Both the position numbers and the translations under genes were made by a program. From assembly GCF_004361855.1 (NCBI RefSeq), contig NZ_SNWQ01000031.1, forward strand, positions 19,220 through 83,219: a stretch of DNA of 64,000 nt, read 5' to 3'. A model generated the notes under the pieces. The model searched no databases and was not told the DNA's origin. It worked only from the letters and a program-made list of their open reading frames with translations. This stretch comes from Kribbella caucasensis. Lineage in GTDB: Bacteria > Actinomycetota > Actinomycetes > Propionibacteriales > Kribbellaceae. Below, one piece after another: positions 50,319 through 59,926 of the stretch. The stretch's first letter is position 1. Each line of letters starts with the position of its first letter.

Positions 50319-51730
50319 CAGGCGTCCCGGCGGACGAGCTGCCAGTACGCGAGGCCGAGCGCGGCGACGGCGTACGCGCACATCACGCCCAGACCCGCCC
50401 ACGGGCCGATCACCTGGCCGGACTCAACGCTCTGCTGTACCGCCAGCCCGGCCAATGGGGTGAGTCGGCTGACCCAGACATCGGCCTCAGGCGAGATCGC
50501 CGGCACGATGATCTGCGGCAGCACGACCAACGCGATGACGAACACGATCACCCCGGTGGTCCGTCGCCATACCACCGCGATCCCGAGGCTGAACAGCGCG
50601 ATGAGCGCCAGGTAGATGGCTGTGCCGATCACCGCGCGCACGACGTCGCCGTCCGTCAGCGAAACGTGCGGGTACGCCGGTGGGTTGTAGCCGCCGTCAT
50701 GCATCCCGGGCTGCGCCAGCAAGAACGCGGACACACTCGCGATCAGCCCGGCCACGAACACCGCGCCCGCGAGTACGACGGCCTTGGCGGCCAGCACGTG
50801 TCCGCGCCGAGGAGAGGCGGCCAACGTGGTCCGGATCAGCCCGGTCCGGTACTCGGCCGTCATGAACAGCACGCCGAGCGCGATGATCGCGATCAGCCCA
50901 AGCCGTACGCCGAACAGGCTGAGCATGACCACGTCGTCATCGCCAGGCGACCGCCAACTGGCAATGCCATATCCGGCGATGTCACCCGACCCGGCAAGGG
51001 TGAAGGTCCCGCCGGACCGTTCGAGCCCGGCGCCGGCGCCGACGTACGGGTTCTCCTTGGACGGGCCGCTGGAGAGGTTCTGGCCGGCCCAATCCGGTGC
51101 CGCCTCGGCGCCTGTCACGGTCACGCTGTCGAAGATCGCCCTACCGATTGACGATTCGACGCTGACCGCCGTACCGCCGCCGGTCCGCTTGATCACGTAC
51201 TCCGGCGGTGACGCGACGAACAACCCGATCTCGGCGTCCTGGGGCAGCGACACGGTCACGGTGCCGACCTGCTGCCAGCTCTGCCCGTCGGCCGACTCGT
51301 ACCCCGTGATGGTGTCGCCGGTCCGGGTCAGCTTGAGCCAACGCGGCGCCGTGGTCGTGACGCCGGCGAGGTCGGTGTCGAACATCGCCTGCATCCGGAT
51401 CCCGTGCCCAGGCGTCACCATGACCGCGGCGTACGGCGATCCGGGAGTGAGGCCGGCCTTGACGAGCAGGCCGGCTTTCGCCCACTCGTTGTCGTCCGGC
51501 TGACTGACGACGCGAGCAACGAGCGTGCCGTCACCGCTGAGCGGCTTGTGGACGAAGAACGCCTGGTCCGAGTACGTCGGCTGCTCGTTCGCGTCCGTGG
51601 ATCCCGCGGTCGACCCGAGCAACTCGAGCAGCACCGTCACGGCGATCGCGGCGAACAGGCACAGCGCCGTACTGCGGACCGACCTGAACTTCGTCCACTC
51701 GCCCCGAAGTACCCGCAGGAACGTAGTCAT
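50318..51730 (-). CDS. ABC-2 permease with large extracytoplasmic DUF1349-like insert
   Basis: 470 residues from ATG 51730, overlapping the ATPase stop. The first transmembrane helix (about 18-38, after GEWTKFRSVRSTALCLF) is followed by an insert of about 200 residues. That insert looks like a concanavalin/DUF1349-type beta-sandwich (SQPDDNEWAKAGLLVKAGL, TPGHGIRMQAMFDTDLAGV, WLKLTRTGDTITGYESADG). Five further helices then match the partner permease (MTAEYRTGLIRTTLAASPRR). A sugar-binding-like sensor domain inside an exporter permease is unusual. Confidence 0.82.
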   Translation of the reverse strand: MTTFLRVLRGEWTKFRSVRSTALCLFAAIAVTVLLELLGSTAGSTDANEQPTYSDQAFFVHKPLSGDGTLVARVVSQPDDNEWAKAGLLVKAGLTPGSPYAAVMVTPGHGIRMQAMFDTDLAGVTTTAPRWLKLTRTGDTITGYESADGQSWQQVGTVTVSLPQDAEIGLFVASPPEYVIKRTGGGTAVSVESSIGRAIFDSVTVTGAEAAPDWAGQNLSSGPSKENPYVGAGAGLERSGGTFTLAGSGDIAGYGIASWRSPGDDDVVMLSLFGVRLGLIAIIALGVLFMTAEYRTGLIRTTLAASPRRGHVLAAKAVVLAGAVFVAGLIASVSAFLLAQPGMHDGGYNPPAYPHVSLTDGDVVRAVIGTAIYLALIALFSLGIAVVWRRTTGVIVFVIALVVLPQIIVPAISPEADVWVSRLTPLAGLAVQQSVESGQVIGPWAGLGVMCAYAVAALGLAYWQLVRRDA

Positions 51731-52656
51731 AACGCCTCCCGCGGCCCTGCATGAGCGGCGAACTCGACCGCGTCCTTGGTGAGGTCCATGTAGGCCTCCT
51801 CGAGCGACGCCCGGTGCGCCGCGATCTCGGAGAACGGCAGGCTGTTCTCGTTCAGCAGCTTGATCACGCGCTCGGACGTCAGCCCGGTCACCGTCACCCG
51901 ATCGTGGTCGGTCGCCGCCACCACGGCGCCGGCGTTCGCGAGAAGGGTCATCGCCTCGGTGCGGTTCGACGTACGCAACACGACCCGGTCCGCCGACGCG
52001 GCGGCCAGCAGCTCGCGCACCGTTGTGTCGGCGATCAGCCGGCCGCGGCCGATCACGACGAGGTGGTCCGCAGTGTCCTCCAGCTCTCCCATCAGATGGC
52101 TGGACACCAGTACCGCCCGGCCCTCGGCCGCCAGCGACCGCAGTAGCCCGCGGATCCAGACGATGCCCTCCGGGTCGAGCCCGTTCACTGGTTCGTCGAA
52201 CAGCAGAACCGGCGGGTCCCCGAGCAACGCGCCGGCGATCCCGAGCCGCTGCCGCATCCCGAGCGAGAACCCGCCCGCCCGGCGCCGCGCCGCCTCTGCG
52301 AGCCCCACCAGCTCCAGGACCTCGTCGACCCGCCGAGCCGGCAGGCCGTTGTACTGCGCCATCCACAGCAGGTGGTCGCGGGCCCTCCGGCCGGGCTGTA
52401 GCGCGCCCGCATCGAGCAGGGCGCCGACCTCGCGCAACGGCGTACCGAGGTCCCGATAGCGGCGGCCACCGACCAGCGCAGTGCCGTCGTCCGGCGCGTC
52501 CAACCCGAGGATCACGCGCATCGTCGTCGACTTGCCGGCACCGTTCGGCCCGACGAACCCGGTCACTTGACCAGGCTGGACCGTGAAGGACAGGCCATCC
52601 ACCGCAACGGTGTCGCCGTAACTCTTGCGCAGCTCGTGCACCTCAACGGTGTTCAT
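51727..52656 (-). CDS. ABC transporter ATP-binding protein
   Basis: 309 residues, DrrA/CcmA-type ATPase. Walker A GPNGAGKST, signature FSLGMRQRL (LSGGQ variant), Walker B VLLFDEPVNGLDPEG, switch His in VLVSSHLMGE. The C-terminal roughly 85 residues are the extension common to exporters of antibiotics or lipids. It heads the three-gene exporter operon, with 4-nt overlaps throughout. It is divergent from a histidine kinase/response regulator pair that probably controls the operon. Confidence 0.9.
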   Translation of the reverse strand: MNTVEVHELRKSYGDTVAVDGLSFTVQPGQVTGFVGPNGAGKSTTMRVILGLDAPDDGTALVGGRRYRDLGTPLREVGALLDAGALQPGRRARDHLLWMAQYNGLPARRVDEVLELVGLAEAARRRAGGFSLGMRQRLGIAGALLGDPPVLLFDEPVNGLDPEGIVWIRGLLRSLAAEGRAVLVSSHLMGELEDTADHLVVIGRGRLIADTTVRELLAAASADRVVLRTSNRTEAMTLLANAGAVVAATDHDRVTVTGLTSERVIKLLNENSLPFSEIAAHRASLEEAYMDLTKDAVEFAAHAGPREAL

Positions 52657-52780
52657 GTCCTGGGACGCTACGGGCCGCCTGTGCGGGTGTCGTCACCCAG
52701 CGGGGCCGTGTTCAGTCCCCCACGAGAGGTACGGCCGTGGGGTGATGCGGGCGGTACGGGGCCGGGCAGACAATGCTCCT

Positions 52781-53989
52781 GTGAGTCAGGCCCGCGAGCT
52801 GGCCGACCGGGTGGTTCTTGCCACCCGCCGGATCGGCGGCGCCCGCGACGCGATGCTCGTCGCCGCCGCCGTCCTCGCGCTGCTCGCCGTCGTGGAGGCC
52901 GGCGGCCGCGGTGATCAGACCGGTATGGACCTCGGTACGGCGCTGCTGCTCAGCCTGTGGGCGACCTTGCCGCTGATGTTCCTGACGGCGCATCCGGTGG
53001 CCGTGGCACTGGCCATCACGATTGCCAACGCGATCATCCTCGGCGGTAGCGAGCCGCCGTTCAGCGCGGGCGTGCTGGCCGAACTGCTCGCCCTGTACTG
53101 GCTCGGGCGGACCCGCTCGCGCAAGATCGCGTTTCCGTTCCTGCTTCCGTTCGTGCTGTACGCGCTCGGCCGGCCGGATCCGGGCTTCACCCTGCTGCTG
53201 CTCCTGACCGCCGGCGCGGTGTTGCTCGGCGCGGCCATCCGGGACCGTGGCAAGGCGGTCGCGTCCGCCGCGGCCAGCCGGGCCACCGCCGACACCCTGC
53301 TGGAACACGCGGCCCGAGGCGAGCGAGCCCGGATCGCCCGAGAGCTGCACGACGTGGTCGCGCACCACATCTCGATGATCGCGGTCCAAGCGGAAACGGC
53401 CCGGCTGACCACACCCGGCATGCCCCCGGACGGCGCGAAACGGTTGCTGGCGATCGGCGACACCGCCCGCACCGCGCTGACCGAGATGCGGCGGCTGCTC
53501 GGCGTACTACGTGAGGACGTCAGCCCGTTGGACAGCGGTCCTGTCCGTGCACCACAGCCCGGGCTGGCCGAGCTCAACGCGCTCGTTGATGAGGCCCGTG
53601 CATCCGGCGGCGCCGGGACCCGATTGATTGTGCAGGGCAAGGTGATGCCGCTCGACCCCGGCGTACAGCTGACGGCGTACCGGATCGTGCAGGAGGCCCT
53701 CACCAACGCGCGCCGGCACGCACCTGGTGCGGCGGTCGATGTCGAGCTCGACTACACCGCGTCGGCTTTGCTGGTACGGGTCCGCGACAACGGGCCGGGA
53801 CCCGAGTCGTCCGGAGACGGCCACGGCCTCTTGGGTATGCGCGAGCGCGCCGCGATGGTCGGCGGCACCCTGACCGTCGGCCGATCGCCCGGCGGCGGTT
53901 TCCTGGTCGAGACAGTGCTGCCGATCCCGGCGGACGAAACAGGACTTCTTCCCGGCGGTGGGGCCGTGACCCCGGCGGAGGAGCCATGA
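52781..53989 (+). CDS. Sensor histidine kinase (NarL-linked, HisKA_3 type)
   Basis: 402 residues from GTG 52781 (ATG 52745 possible). About five N-terminal transmembrane helices (30-160) act as sensor. DHp domain ERARIARELHDVVAHHISM holds the phospho-accepting His. The HATPase domain has the N box EALTNARRHAPG and G boxes VRDNGPGPESSGDGHGLLGM. The stop overlaps the response regulator ATG. Divergent from the ABC exporter, suggesting a stimulus-exporter module. Confidence 0.9.
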   Translation: MSQARELADRVVLATRRIGGARDAMLVAAAVLALLAVVEAGGRGDQTGMDLGTALLLSLWATLPLMFLTAHPVAVALAITIANAIILGGSEPPFSAGVLAELLALYWLGRTRSRKIAFPFLLPFVLYALGRPDPGFTLLLLLTAGAVLLGAAIRDRGKAVASAAASRATADTLLEHAARGERARIARELHDVVAHHISMIAVQAETARLTTPGMPPDGAKRLLAIGDTARTALTEMRRLLGVLREDVSPLDSGPVRAPQPGLAELNALVDEARASGGAGTRLIVQGKVMPLDPGVQLTAYRIVQEALTNARRHAPGAAVDVELDYTASALLVRVRDNGPGPESSGDGHGLLGMRERAAMVGGTLTVGRSPGGGFLVETVLPIPADETGLLPGGGAVTPAEEP

Positions 53990-54666
53990 TCCGGATCGTG
54001 GTGGTGGACGACCAGGAGGTGGTCCGGGCCGGATTCGGCGCGCTGCTGCGAACCCAGCCCGACTTCGTCGTCGACGGTACTGCGGCCGACGGCGCCGCCG
54101 CGATCGCCCTGTGCCGCTCCGATCCGCGTCCGGACGTCGTCCTGATGGACGTCCGGATGCCGGTCCTCGACGGCATCGAGGCGACCCGCCGGATCCTCGC
54201 GGACGCCGGACCCGACGAGGGACCGCGGATCCTCATGCTCACCACGTTCGACCTCGACGAACACGTGTACGACGCGCTGGCGGCCGGGGCGAGCGGCTTT
54301 CTCCTCAAGGACGTGACCGCGGAACGCCTCTTCGACGCCGTCCGGGTGATCGCATCCGGCGGCGGCCTACTGGCACCGACCGTAACCCGCCGTCTCATCT
54401 CCGAATTCGCCCGCCAGCGCCCCCACTCCCTCCGCCCCAAAACCATTGCGTTCGGCAACCTCACACCCCGCGAGGTCGAGGTGCTCGGCCTGATCGCCGA
54501 AGGCCTGTCCAACCCCGAGATCGCCACCCGCCTGATGGTCAGCGACGAGACCATCAAAACCCACGTCAGCCGCCTACTCAACAAATTGGGCCTCCGCGAC
54601 CGAACCCAAGCAGTAATAGCCGCCTACGAATCCGGCCTGGTAATCCCCCGCACCAACCACCACTGA
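53986..54666 (+). CDS. LuxR/NarL family response regulator
   Basis: 226 residues. Receiver domain with acidic pocket VVVDDQ, phospho-acceptor Asp55 (VVLMDVRMPVLDG) and Lys in GFLLKDVTAE. C-terminal LuxR helix-turn-helix (LTPREVEVLGLIAEGLSNPE, SDETIKTHVSRLLNKLGLRD). It is translationally coupled to the histidine kinase gene. Likely target: the ABC exporter promoter. Confidence 0.93.
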   Translation: MIRIVVVDDQEVVRAGFGALLRTQPDFVVDGTAADGAAAIALCRSDPRPDVVLMDVRMPVLDGIEATRRILADAGPDEGPRILMLTTFDLDEHVYDALAAGASGFLLKDVTAERLFDAVRVIASGGGLLAPTVTRRLISEFARQRPHSLRPKTIAFGNLTPREVEVLGLIAEGLSNPEIATRLMVSDETIKTHVSRLLNKLGLRDRTQAVIAAYESGLVIPRTNHH

Positions 54667-54692
54667 TCCACCCGCACGACATCATCTACCGG

Positions 54693-55115
54693 GTGAGCAC
54701 TCGAATTGTGGTAGCCGACCAAGCCTTGCTCGAGCGGGCGGTCGACAAGTTCATGGGAACCAAAGCCGGCCCCGCCTACGCATCAGCCCCAGGCACCACG
54801 GCCCTGATAGCAATCACCGGCCCAGAGATCTCCGGCTGGTGCTGGGGATACCACCTGATCCGCCCCGACGACTCGTCCATGCTGTATCTCCACCAGCTCA
54901 AGGTCGACGAGGCATACCGCCGCCAGGGAATCGGCCGGGACCTCCTACGCACCTTCATGACAACAGGCGCCCAAGCCGGCGCCACCAAAATGTTCCTCAC
55001 AACCGGCGCGGAAAACGCTGCCGCCCGAGCCCTCTACGAGGGCTATGGGCGGCGGCCTGGCCGCACAAGGCCCCACCGTCAACTATTGGTTCCTCCTCAA
55101 CCAAAGCTTGTGACC
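54693..55115 (+). pseudogene. GNAT acetyltransferase (AAC(3)-I-like), frameshifted
   Basis: From GTG 54693 a normal GNAT protein is read: YLHQLKVDEAYRRQGIGRDL as acetyl-CoA loop, then AENAAARALYEG. One extra T at about 55043 in GGCTATGGGC then breaks the frame. The correct continuation (MGGGLAAQGPTVNYWFLLNQ) is in another frame, ending TGA 55113-55115. Restored length would be about 140 residues. The layout resembles aminoglycoside 3-N-acetyltransferase type I. Recent decay or a sequencing error. Confidence 0.7.
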
Positions 55116-55124
55116 TGGGGCTTC

Positions 55125-55462
55125 TTGAGCGACCTGACCTCGGAGACCTTCACCGTGGTCGGTTATGGCACCGATGCGTACATCACCGGCAGCGCCCTGT
55201 CACCGAAGGCGATCACGGTGTACGACGGGGCGCGCAGCTACAGGGACGTTTCGGTGATCACGAACCAGGACCGTCTTCCCCGACCGGTTCGTGAAGATCA
55301 CGAAGAGCGTCTGTTTCGGCGACTCAGGCGGACCGATGTTCCACGACGGCACGCTCGTTGCGCTCAACACCTGGACATTCAGCCCTCGCTGCGACGGACC
55401 GAACCCTGGAGTACCGCACCGACTCCACCCCAGCCCAGACCTTCCTGAACGCCAACCTGTAG
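55125..55462 (+). pseudogene. Trypsin-like serine protease, truncated and frameshifted
   Basis: Three frames together spell the C-terminal half of a chymotrypsin-fold protease: FTVVGYGTDAYITG...YRDVSVI, then VKITKSVCFGDSGGPMFHDG with the catalytic-Ser motif GDSGGP at 55318-55335, then YRTDSTPAQTFLNANL before TAG 55460-55462. The N-terminal half with His and Asp is absent; sequence upstream belongs to the GNAT pseudogene. At least two indels plus a 5' deletion make it a clear pseudogene. Confidence 0.75.
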
Positions 55463-55563
55463 ACCCCACCGAACTCAGCGACCGGTCGCCCTCGGGTAGG
55501 CGTACGTCATTCGCCAGCACGCGGACTGCGACACGAATACAGCGGACGGGGGACACTCTCTTC

Positions 55564-56725
55564 ATGACGTTCGGCGACCGGATGCGTGAGTACCGCGACC
55601 ATCGCGCGTGGTCGCTGGGGGGATTTGGCTCGGGCTGCTCATTACAGCCGCGGACATCTCAGCAACGTCGAGAACGGTCGCAAGGCACCTACTGAAGAGC
55701 TGGTCCGTGCGTGTGACAGGGCGCTGCGGGCGAAGGGTGAGCTGATTGGTGCGTTTGAGGTCGAGGCCGTTGCTCGCCTGCACATGACGCCGTGGGAGAC
55801 GGCTGAACTGGTGCATCGGTTGCAAGCAAGCGACACCACTTCTCGAACGCTGGAGACGCTCCACGCGACCATCGAAGAGTTGTGCTGCCAGTACAGCCGC
55901 CGCGACGCCCTGGAGCTTCGCCGGGAGGCTCACGGCTGGCTTCGGCACGTTGCCGATCTCCTGCATCGTCCGATTGGGCTGAAAGCCCATCAAGAGCTAC
56001 TGATGGCGGCTGGATGGCTCGCACTGCTCGCCGGATGCGTGGAGTACGACCTTGGTCTGCGGTCCGCTGCCGAGGCGACCCGAACGTCCGCCGTACAACT
56101 CGGACTTGAAGCCGAGCACCACGAGATCGTTGGGTGGGGCCACGAGATGACCGCGTGGTTCGCCCTCACACAAGGGCGCTTCCGGCAGGCGGTCGATGCG
56201 GCTCAGCGCGGACAGGCTGTCGCCAGATCCTCCAGCGTGCACGTCCAGCTCATCGCCCAGGAGGCGAAGGCCAAGGCCCGGCTGCACGAACCCGGTCTCG
56301 AGGACTTGCTGGAATCCGGTCGAGCGATGCTGGAGCGCCTCCCCTATCCCGACCGGCCAGACAACCACTTCAAAGTCGACCCTGCGAAGTGGGATTACTA
56401 CAGCATGGACGTCCATCGGATCGGCGGGGACAACGATCGTGCTCGCGCCCACGCGCAGACGGTCATCCGGGACAACATCGCTCCGGACGGCTCGGAGCTG
56501 AGCCCGATGCGGATCTCGGATTGCCGGCTTACCCTCGGCTTCGTGGCGGGCCGCGAAGGCGACCTCGAGCAGGCCGTAGGACTTGGTCTCGACGGCCTTA
56601 GCGACGGACGGCAGAGCCGAGTTCACTTGCTGATGGTCGCGGGCGAGCTGGACCAGGAGTTGCGTTCCCGCTATCCGGGCGAGGGCATCGTCCAGGACTT
56701 CGAAGAGGCACTCAGGGTGTTTTGA
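55564..56725 (+). pseudogene. XRE family regulator with TPR-like C-terminus, frameshift in G6 tract
   Basis: ATG 55564 starts the expected helix-turn-helix (MTFGDRMREYRDHRAWSLG). A run of six G (55617-55622) then shifts the frame; with five G it would continue GDLARAAHYSRGHLSNVENGRKAP. The downstream frame stays open to 56725 and encodes a helical TPR-like region of about 330 residues, typical of actinobacterial XRE regulators. A GTG at 55586 gives an intact 379-residue frame, but lacks the first HTH helix. It could be a pseudogene, an error, or slippage-controlled. Confidence 0.65.
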
Positions 56726-57818
56726 ATTTGCCTTTGAAGGTCGAGATGGTGGTGGCGTCGCCGGCCAGGTTGTTTGCCCAGTCGACCGCATCCCCCAGGG
56801 TCGGGCGGGGGCTCTTGTAGGCCTTGTCGAATGACCAGTACAGCTTCCGCTCCTGTGGTGGTTCCTCGGCGAGTTCGACGACGGCCAGCGACGCGGGGAT
56901 CGCCTTGTGGAGAAAGAGTTCTTGCCATTGGGAGCGCTGCATCTTCAGGTATTGCAGTCCGGTCAGCTCACTCAAGACGGAGATGTCCGCCGCGATCGCA
57001 TCAGTCAGATCCAGTGCGTACAGGCGAGGGCAGGACAGCAACGGCCGCAGATCGATCGGCTTCTCTGTGTGCAGTGAGACCATCCGCACCGTCGGCAAGG
57101 CCGTCAACTCGATGGTGTCCATGGCCAGGTCGACCACCTCAACCGGTGTATCGCACAGGGGTGAGAGATCCGCGCCAGGGCAGTTCTTCACGGAGACCTG
57201 CCACAGTGCGGGCGCGCCGCGTACGGATCCGAGGTCAACCCAGGGTGCGTTGGACACCTTCAGCTCGCGGATCTCAGGACGCATTCCGCGTACCGGTGCG
57301 GCATCCGGGCCAGAAACCTCGAGCGTGCAGGTCTCGCGGTAGTGGCGCCAGTGGTACTCCGCATCACCGGCGTTGACCCACAGCCCGCCGTCGTCGCCGT
57401 GCTCGAAAGAACCAGAGTCCAGCGCATCCACATGCCGTCGGAGTAGCTCGGTCACCGACTCCGCGACGTACGTCGGGCCGTCGCCGTAGTCCCGCCCGAT
57501 GAGGATCACCTGACCCGGCCGGCCGCGCGGACCGCGTGCCATGTCGACCGCGAGGTAGTTGCCGCCCATGTCAGTGGCAAACGGAATCCAGCCGAGGTGG
57601 TCGCTCAGCCGCTGGATCATCAACGGCGGCCCGAACTCGTTGATGAACGGATGGAACACGTACCGCCGCCATCCGCGGATGACCCACCACCGCTCCGCCG
57701 GTAGGCAGAACTCCGCCAGCATCTCCAGACCGAACCAGCCATAACCGTGGAGCAGACCTCGCCCACCGTCGCAAACCACCAACACCAACCACGAGCAAGC
57801 CGAGCACAACAAGCACAA
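56712..57818 (-). CDS. SMI1/KNR4 family-like protein, probably 5' truncated
   Basis: 368 residues as read from ATG 57818, but the first 20-25 residues (Cys/Leu-rich) do not look like family sequence. From about 26 the C-terminal half of a SUKH (SMI1/KNR4) domain is seen: LSDHLGWIPFATDMGGNYLA, then VDMARGPRGRPGQVILIGRD. The remainder (about 165-320) has leucine-rich-repeat-like periodicity. SUKH proteins are commonly immunity proteins against contact-dependent toxins; no toxin gene is adjacent. Overlaps the XRE gene 3' end by 14 nt, tail to tail. Confidence 0.6.
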   Translation of the reverse strand: MCLLCSACSWLVLVVCDGGRGLLHGYGWFGLEMLAEFCLPAERWWVIRGWRRYVFHPFINEFGPPLMIQRLSDHLGWIPFATDMGGNYLAVDMARGPRGRPGQVILIGRDYGDGPTYVAESVTELLRRHVDALDSGSFEHGDDGGLWVNAGDAEYHWRHYRETCTLEVSGPDAAPVRGMRPEIRELKVSNAPWVDLGSVRGAPALWQVSVKNCPGADLSPLCDTPVEVVDLAMDTIELTALPTVRMVSLHTEKPIDLRPLLSCPRLYALDLTDAIAADISVLSELTGLQYLKMQRSQWQELFLHKAIPASLAVVELAEEPPQERKLYWSFDKAYKSPRPTLGDAVDWANNLAGDATTISTFKGKFKTP

Positions 57819-57944
57819 TCAACACGCGCGAAACGCCTCCGACGAAGGAACCTCTACCGAAGCGGAGACCCTAGCCCCACCCCCGGGTCACCGACTGCGG
57901 CAACAGAATCAGTTTGTCGGCGGTGGCGTTTAGTCTCCGTTTCC

Positions 57945-58604
57945 ATGATGGATGGATCTGTTGTCGCCGCCACGCGCGACTCGTACGACGCTCTGGCCGC
58001 CGAGCACGCCGACGTGGTGTCCTCCGGGCTGGACGACAGGCCGCTCGACCGTGCACTGTTCGCCGCTTTCGCGGACCTGGTACGGGCCGGCGGCAACGAT
58101 TCCGTCGCCGACGTCGGCTGTGGACCCGGCCGGGTGACGATCCTGTTGTCCCGGCTGGGGCTGGATGCGTTCGGCATTGACCTGTCGCCCGGGATGTTGG
58201 CGTTGGCCCGTCGAACGTACCCAGAGCTACGGTTCGAGGAGGGATCGATGCTGGCGTTGGATCTGCCGGACGCATCCCTCGGCGGGCTGCTTGCCTATTA
58301 CTCGATCATCCATATTCCGTGGGAACAGCGACCGCAGCTCTTCGCCGAGTTTCACCGGGTGCTCGCGCCAGGCGGAGTACTGATGCTCGTCTTCCAGATC
58401 GGCGACGAACAAAACCACCGCACCGAACTCTTCGGCACGCCCATCTCCATCCACTGGTACCGGCAACAACCGGACGAAGTCGCCGATCTCCTCCGCGAGG
58501 CAGGCTTCGACCTGTGGATGACGGCAGTACGCGAACGCGAGGACACGGAGAGCCCTCCCCGGGGCTACCTCCTAGCCCACAAGTCGAGTTCAACCGGCCA
58601 ATGA
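57945..58604 (+). CDS. Class I SAM-dependent methyltransferase
   Basis: 219 residues from ATG 57945 (a second ATG follows directly). Motif I VADVGCGPGRVTILL, motif II FGIDLSPGMLALAR, motif III/IV LALDLPDASLGGLLAYYSIIHI, then FHRVLAPGGVLMLVF. Typical small-molecule methyltransferase of the Methyltransf_11/25 type. In-frame sequence upstream of 57945 is antisense to the SMI1-like gene and not considered coding. Confidence 0.85.
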   Translation: MMDGSVVAATRDSYDALAAEHADVVSSGLDDRPLDRALFAAFADLVRAGGNDSVADVGCGPGRVTILLSRLGLDAFGIDLSPGMLALARRTYPELRFEEGSMLALDLPDASLGGLLAYYSIIHIPWEQRPQLFAEFHRVLAPGGVLMLVFQIGDEQNHRTELFGTPISIHWYRQQPDEVADLLREAGFDLWMTAVREREDTESPPRGYLLAHKSSSTGQ

Positions 58605-58628
58605 ACTTCTACGCAGTACAGCCAGCAG

Positions 58629-59180
58629 TCAGACGGATTTGATCAGCCGCGAGGCGTCGTACCAGGCCATGCGTAAGCACTGGGGAGTGCCGTGGAGGCG
58701 GCTCGGGTCTCCACCGGGCGGCGGTACCGTCGCTGTCTCCACGCAGTCGGCGCCGGACGCGCGATAGAACTGCTGTGCGTCAGTGTTCTGCTGCAACACC
58801 CACAAGTACATCGCATTACCAGTCGCCCGCTCAGTGACGGCTCGTGCTGCGCGACCCAACAGCTGGGTACCAACACCGGCCCGCCGCCGGCGGTGGAACA
58901 CATGCAGATTGTCGACCAGGCTGCCCCACCTCGGATCGTCATCGAACGCGACATGGACAAAGCCCACCAGCTCGCCGTCATCCTCGGCAAGGATCGTGTC
59001 AGCGTCACCCGGTACGGCGAGCCGCGCCGCCCACACCGAACGACGATCACCTTCGATGTCGCCATCAAGGAACGAGTCGGCGTACGCGCCCCGATAATGC
59101 CGGCGCCAACTGTCGGCGTGCAGCAACGCAACCTGTTCGGCATCGTCGACTCCCGCCGAACGAAACCGCAGCGACGTCAC
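58629..59180 (-). CDS. GNAT family N-acetyltransferase
   Basis: 183 residues from GTG 59180 with GAGG upstream; an ATG 24 nt earlier is an alternative. GNAT fold: VDNLHVFHRRRRAGVGTQLLG as acetyl-CoA loop, MYLWVLQQNTDAQQFYRASGA as the following strand and helix. Substrate unknown. Convergent with the methyltransferase gene at 57945. Confidence 0.83.
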   Translation of the reverse strand: MTSLRFRSAGVDDAEQVALLHADSWRRHYRGAYADSFLDGDIEGDRRSVWAARLAVPGDADTILAEDDGELVGFVHVAFDDDPRWGSLVDNLHVFHRRRRAGVGTQLLGRAARAVTERATGNAMYLWVLQQNTDAQQFYRASGADCVETATVPPPGGDPSRLHGTPQCLRMAWYDASRLIKSV

Positions 59181-59455
59181 GAGAACACCTCGACCCGCGA
59201 GCATCGCCTATCGAGAAAGCGTGACCTGTCGGAGTACGGGACGAACGGCATACACCCTCCACGACGCGGCTTGCCCGACACCCATGTGCCGAGCCTGGTC
59301 CTCACCCGGGGCACCCCACCCACGAACCGGAGGGTTGCCGGCCAGCAAGCCGGGGCTACGCGCTGGCACTCATGACCTACGCCCCAAACCGTAACACCGC
59401 GGGCCGCCGACGAACCCTCACTCATCGGCAAGATCCGCAGGTTGAGATTCCCAGC

Positions 59456-59926
59456 ATGCCGGTACCAGTTGCTGCCGACCTGGATGATGTTGGTGTAGGC
59501 AATTCGAGTGCGCGATCGCCGTACGTTCGCGATGCTGAGTGTGTGCCTGCCACTCCGCGAGTTGTGTTCGTCTTCGCCGATGTCGACTTGAACATGTTCC
59601 CGTCGATCGCCGACGCACAGGACTGGATGGAAGCGATTGACGTCGACGATGGCGAGTACACCGCCGCGCTGACGGAGACAGGCCGTGTGCTCAAGATGCG
59701 AACGGACAATGGCTTGGTCGTGCTTGAAATGACCGACGAACTGGACCCGGACCTCCTGCAGAGGCTCCTACGTGAACATGGGCAAGCGATCGGACAGCCG
59801 GGCATCGAACAGGACCCCGTCGGGTTCGCCAATCAAACTTGGAAGCTCGAGTGGGAGCAGCGCTGGCCGCGCTGGCCACGATGGCTAGACAACCGGCTGC
59901 ATCCCCACGGCGCGGTGCAGGCGTAG
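59456..59926 (+). CDS. Hypothetical protein
   Basis: 156 residues from ATG 59456; an in-frame ATG at 59372 is the alternative, and neither has a strong RBS. The conserved-looking core is VVFVFADVDLNMFPSIADAQ, then DWMEAIDVDDGEYTAALTET and GRVLKMRTDNGLVVLEMT. C-terminal tail is Trp/Arg-rich. No membrane segment. I do not recognise the family. Confidence 0.5.
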   Translation: MPVPVAADLDDVGVGNSSARSPYVRDAECVPATPRVVFVFADVDLNMFPSIADAQDWMEAIDVDDGEYTAALTETGRVLKMRTDNGLVVLEMTDELDPDLLQRLLREHGQAIGQPGIEQDPVGFANQTWKLEWEQRWPRWPRWLDNRLHPHGAVQA

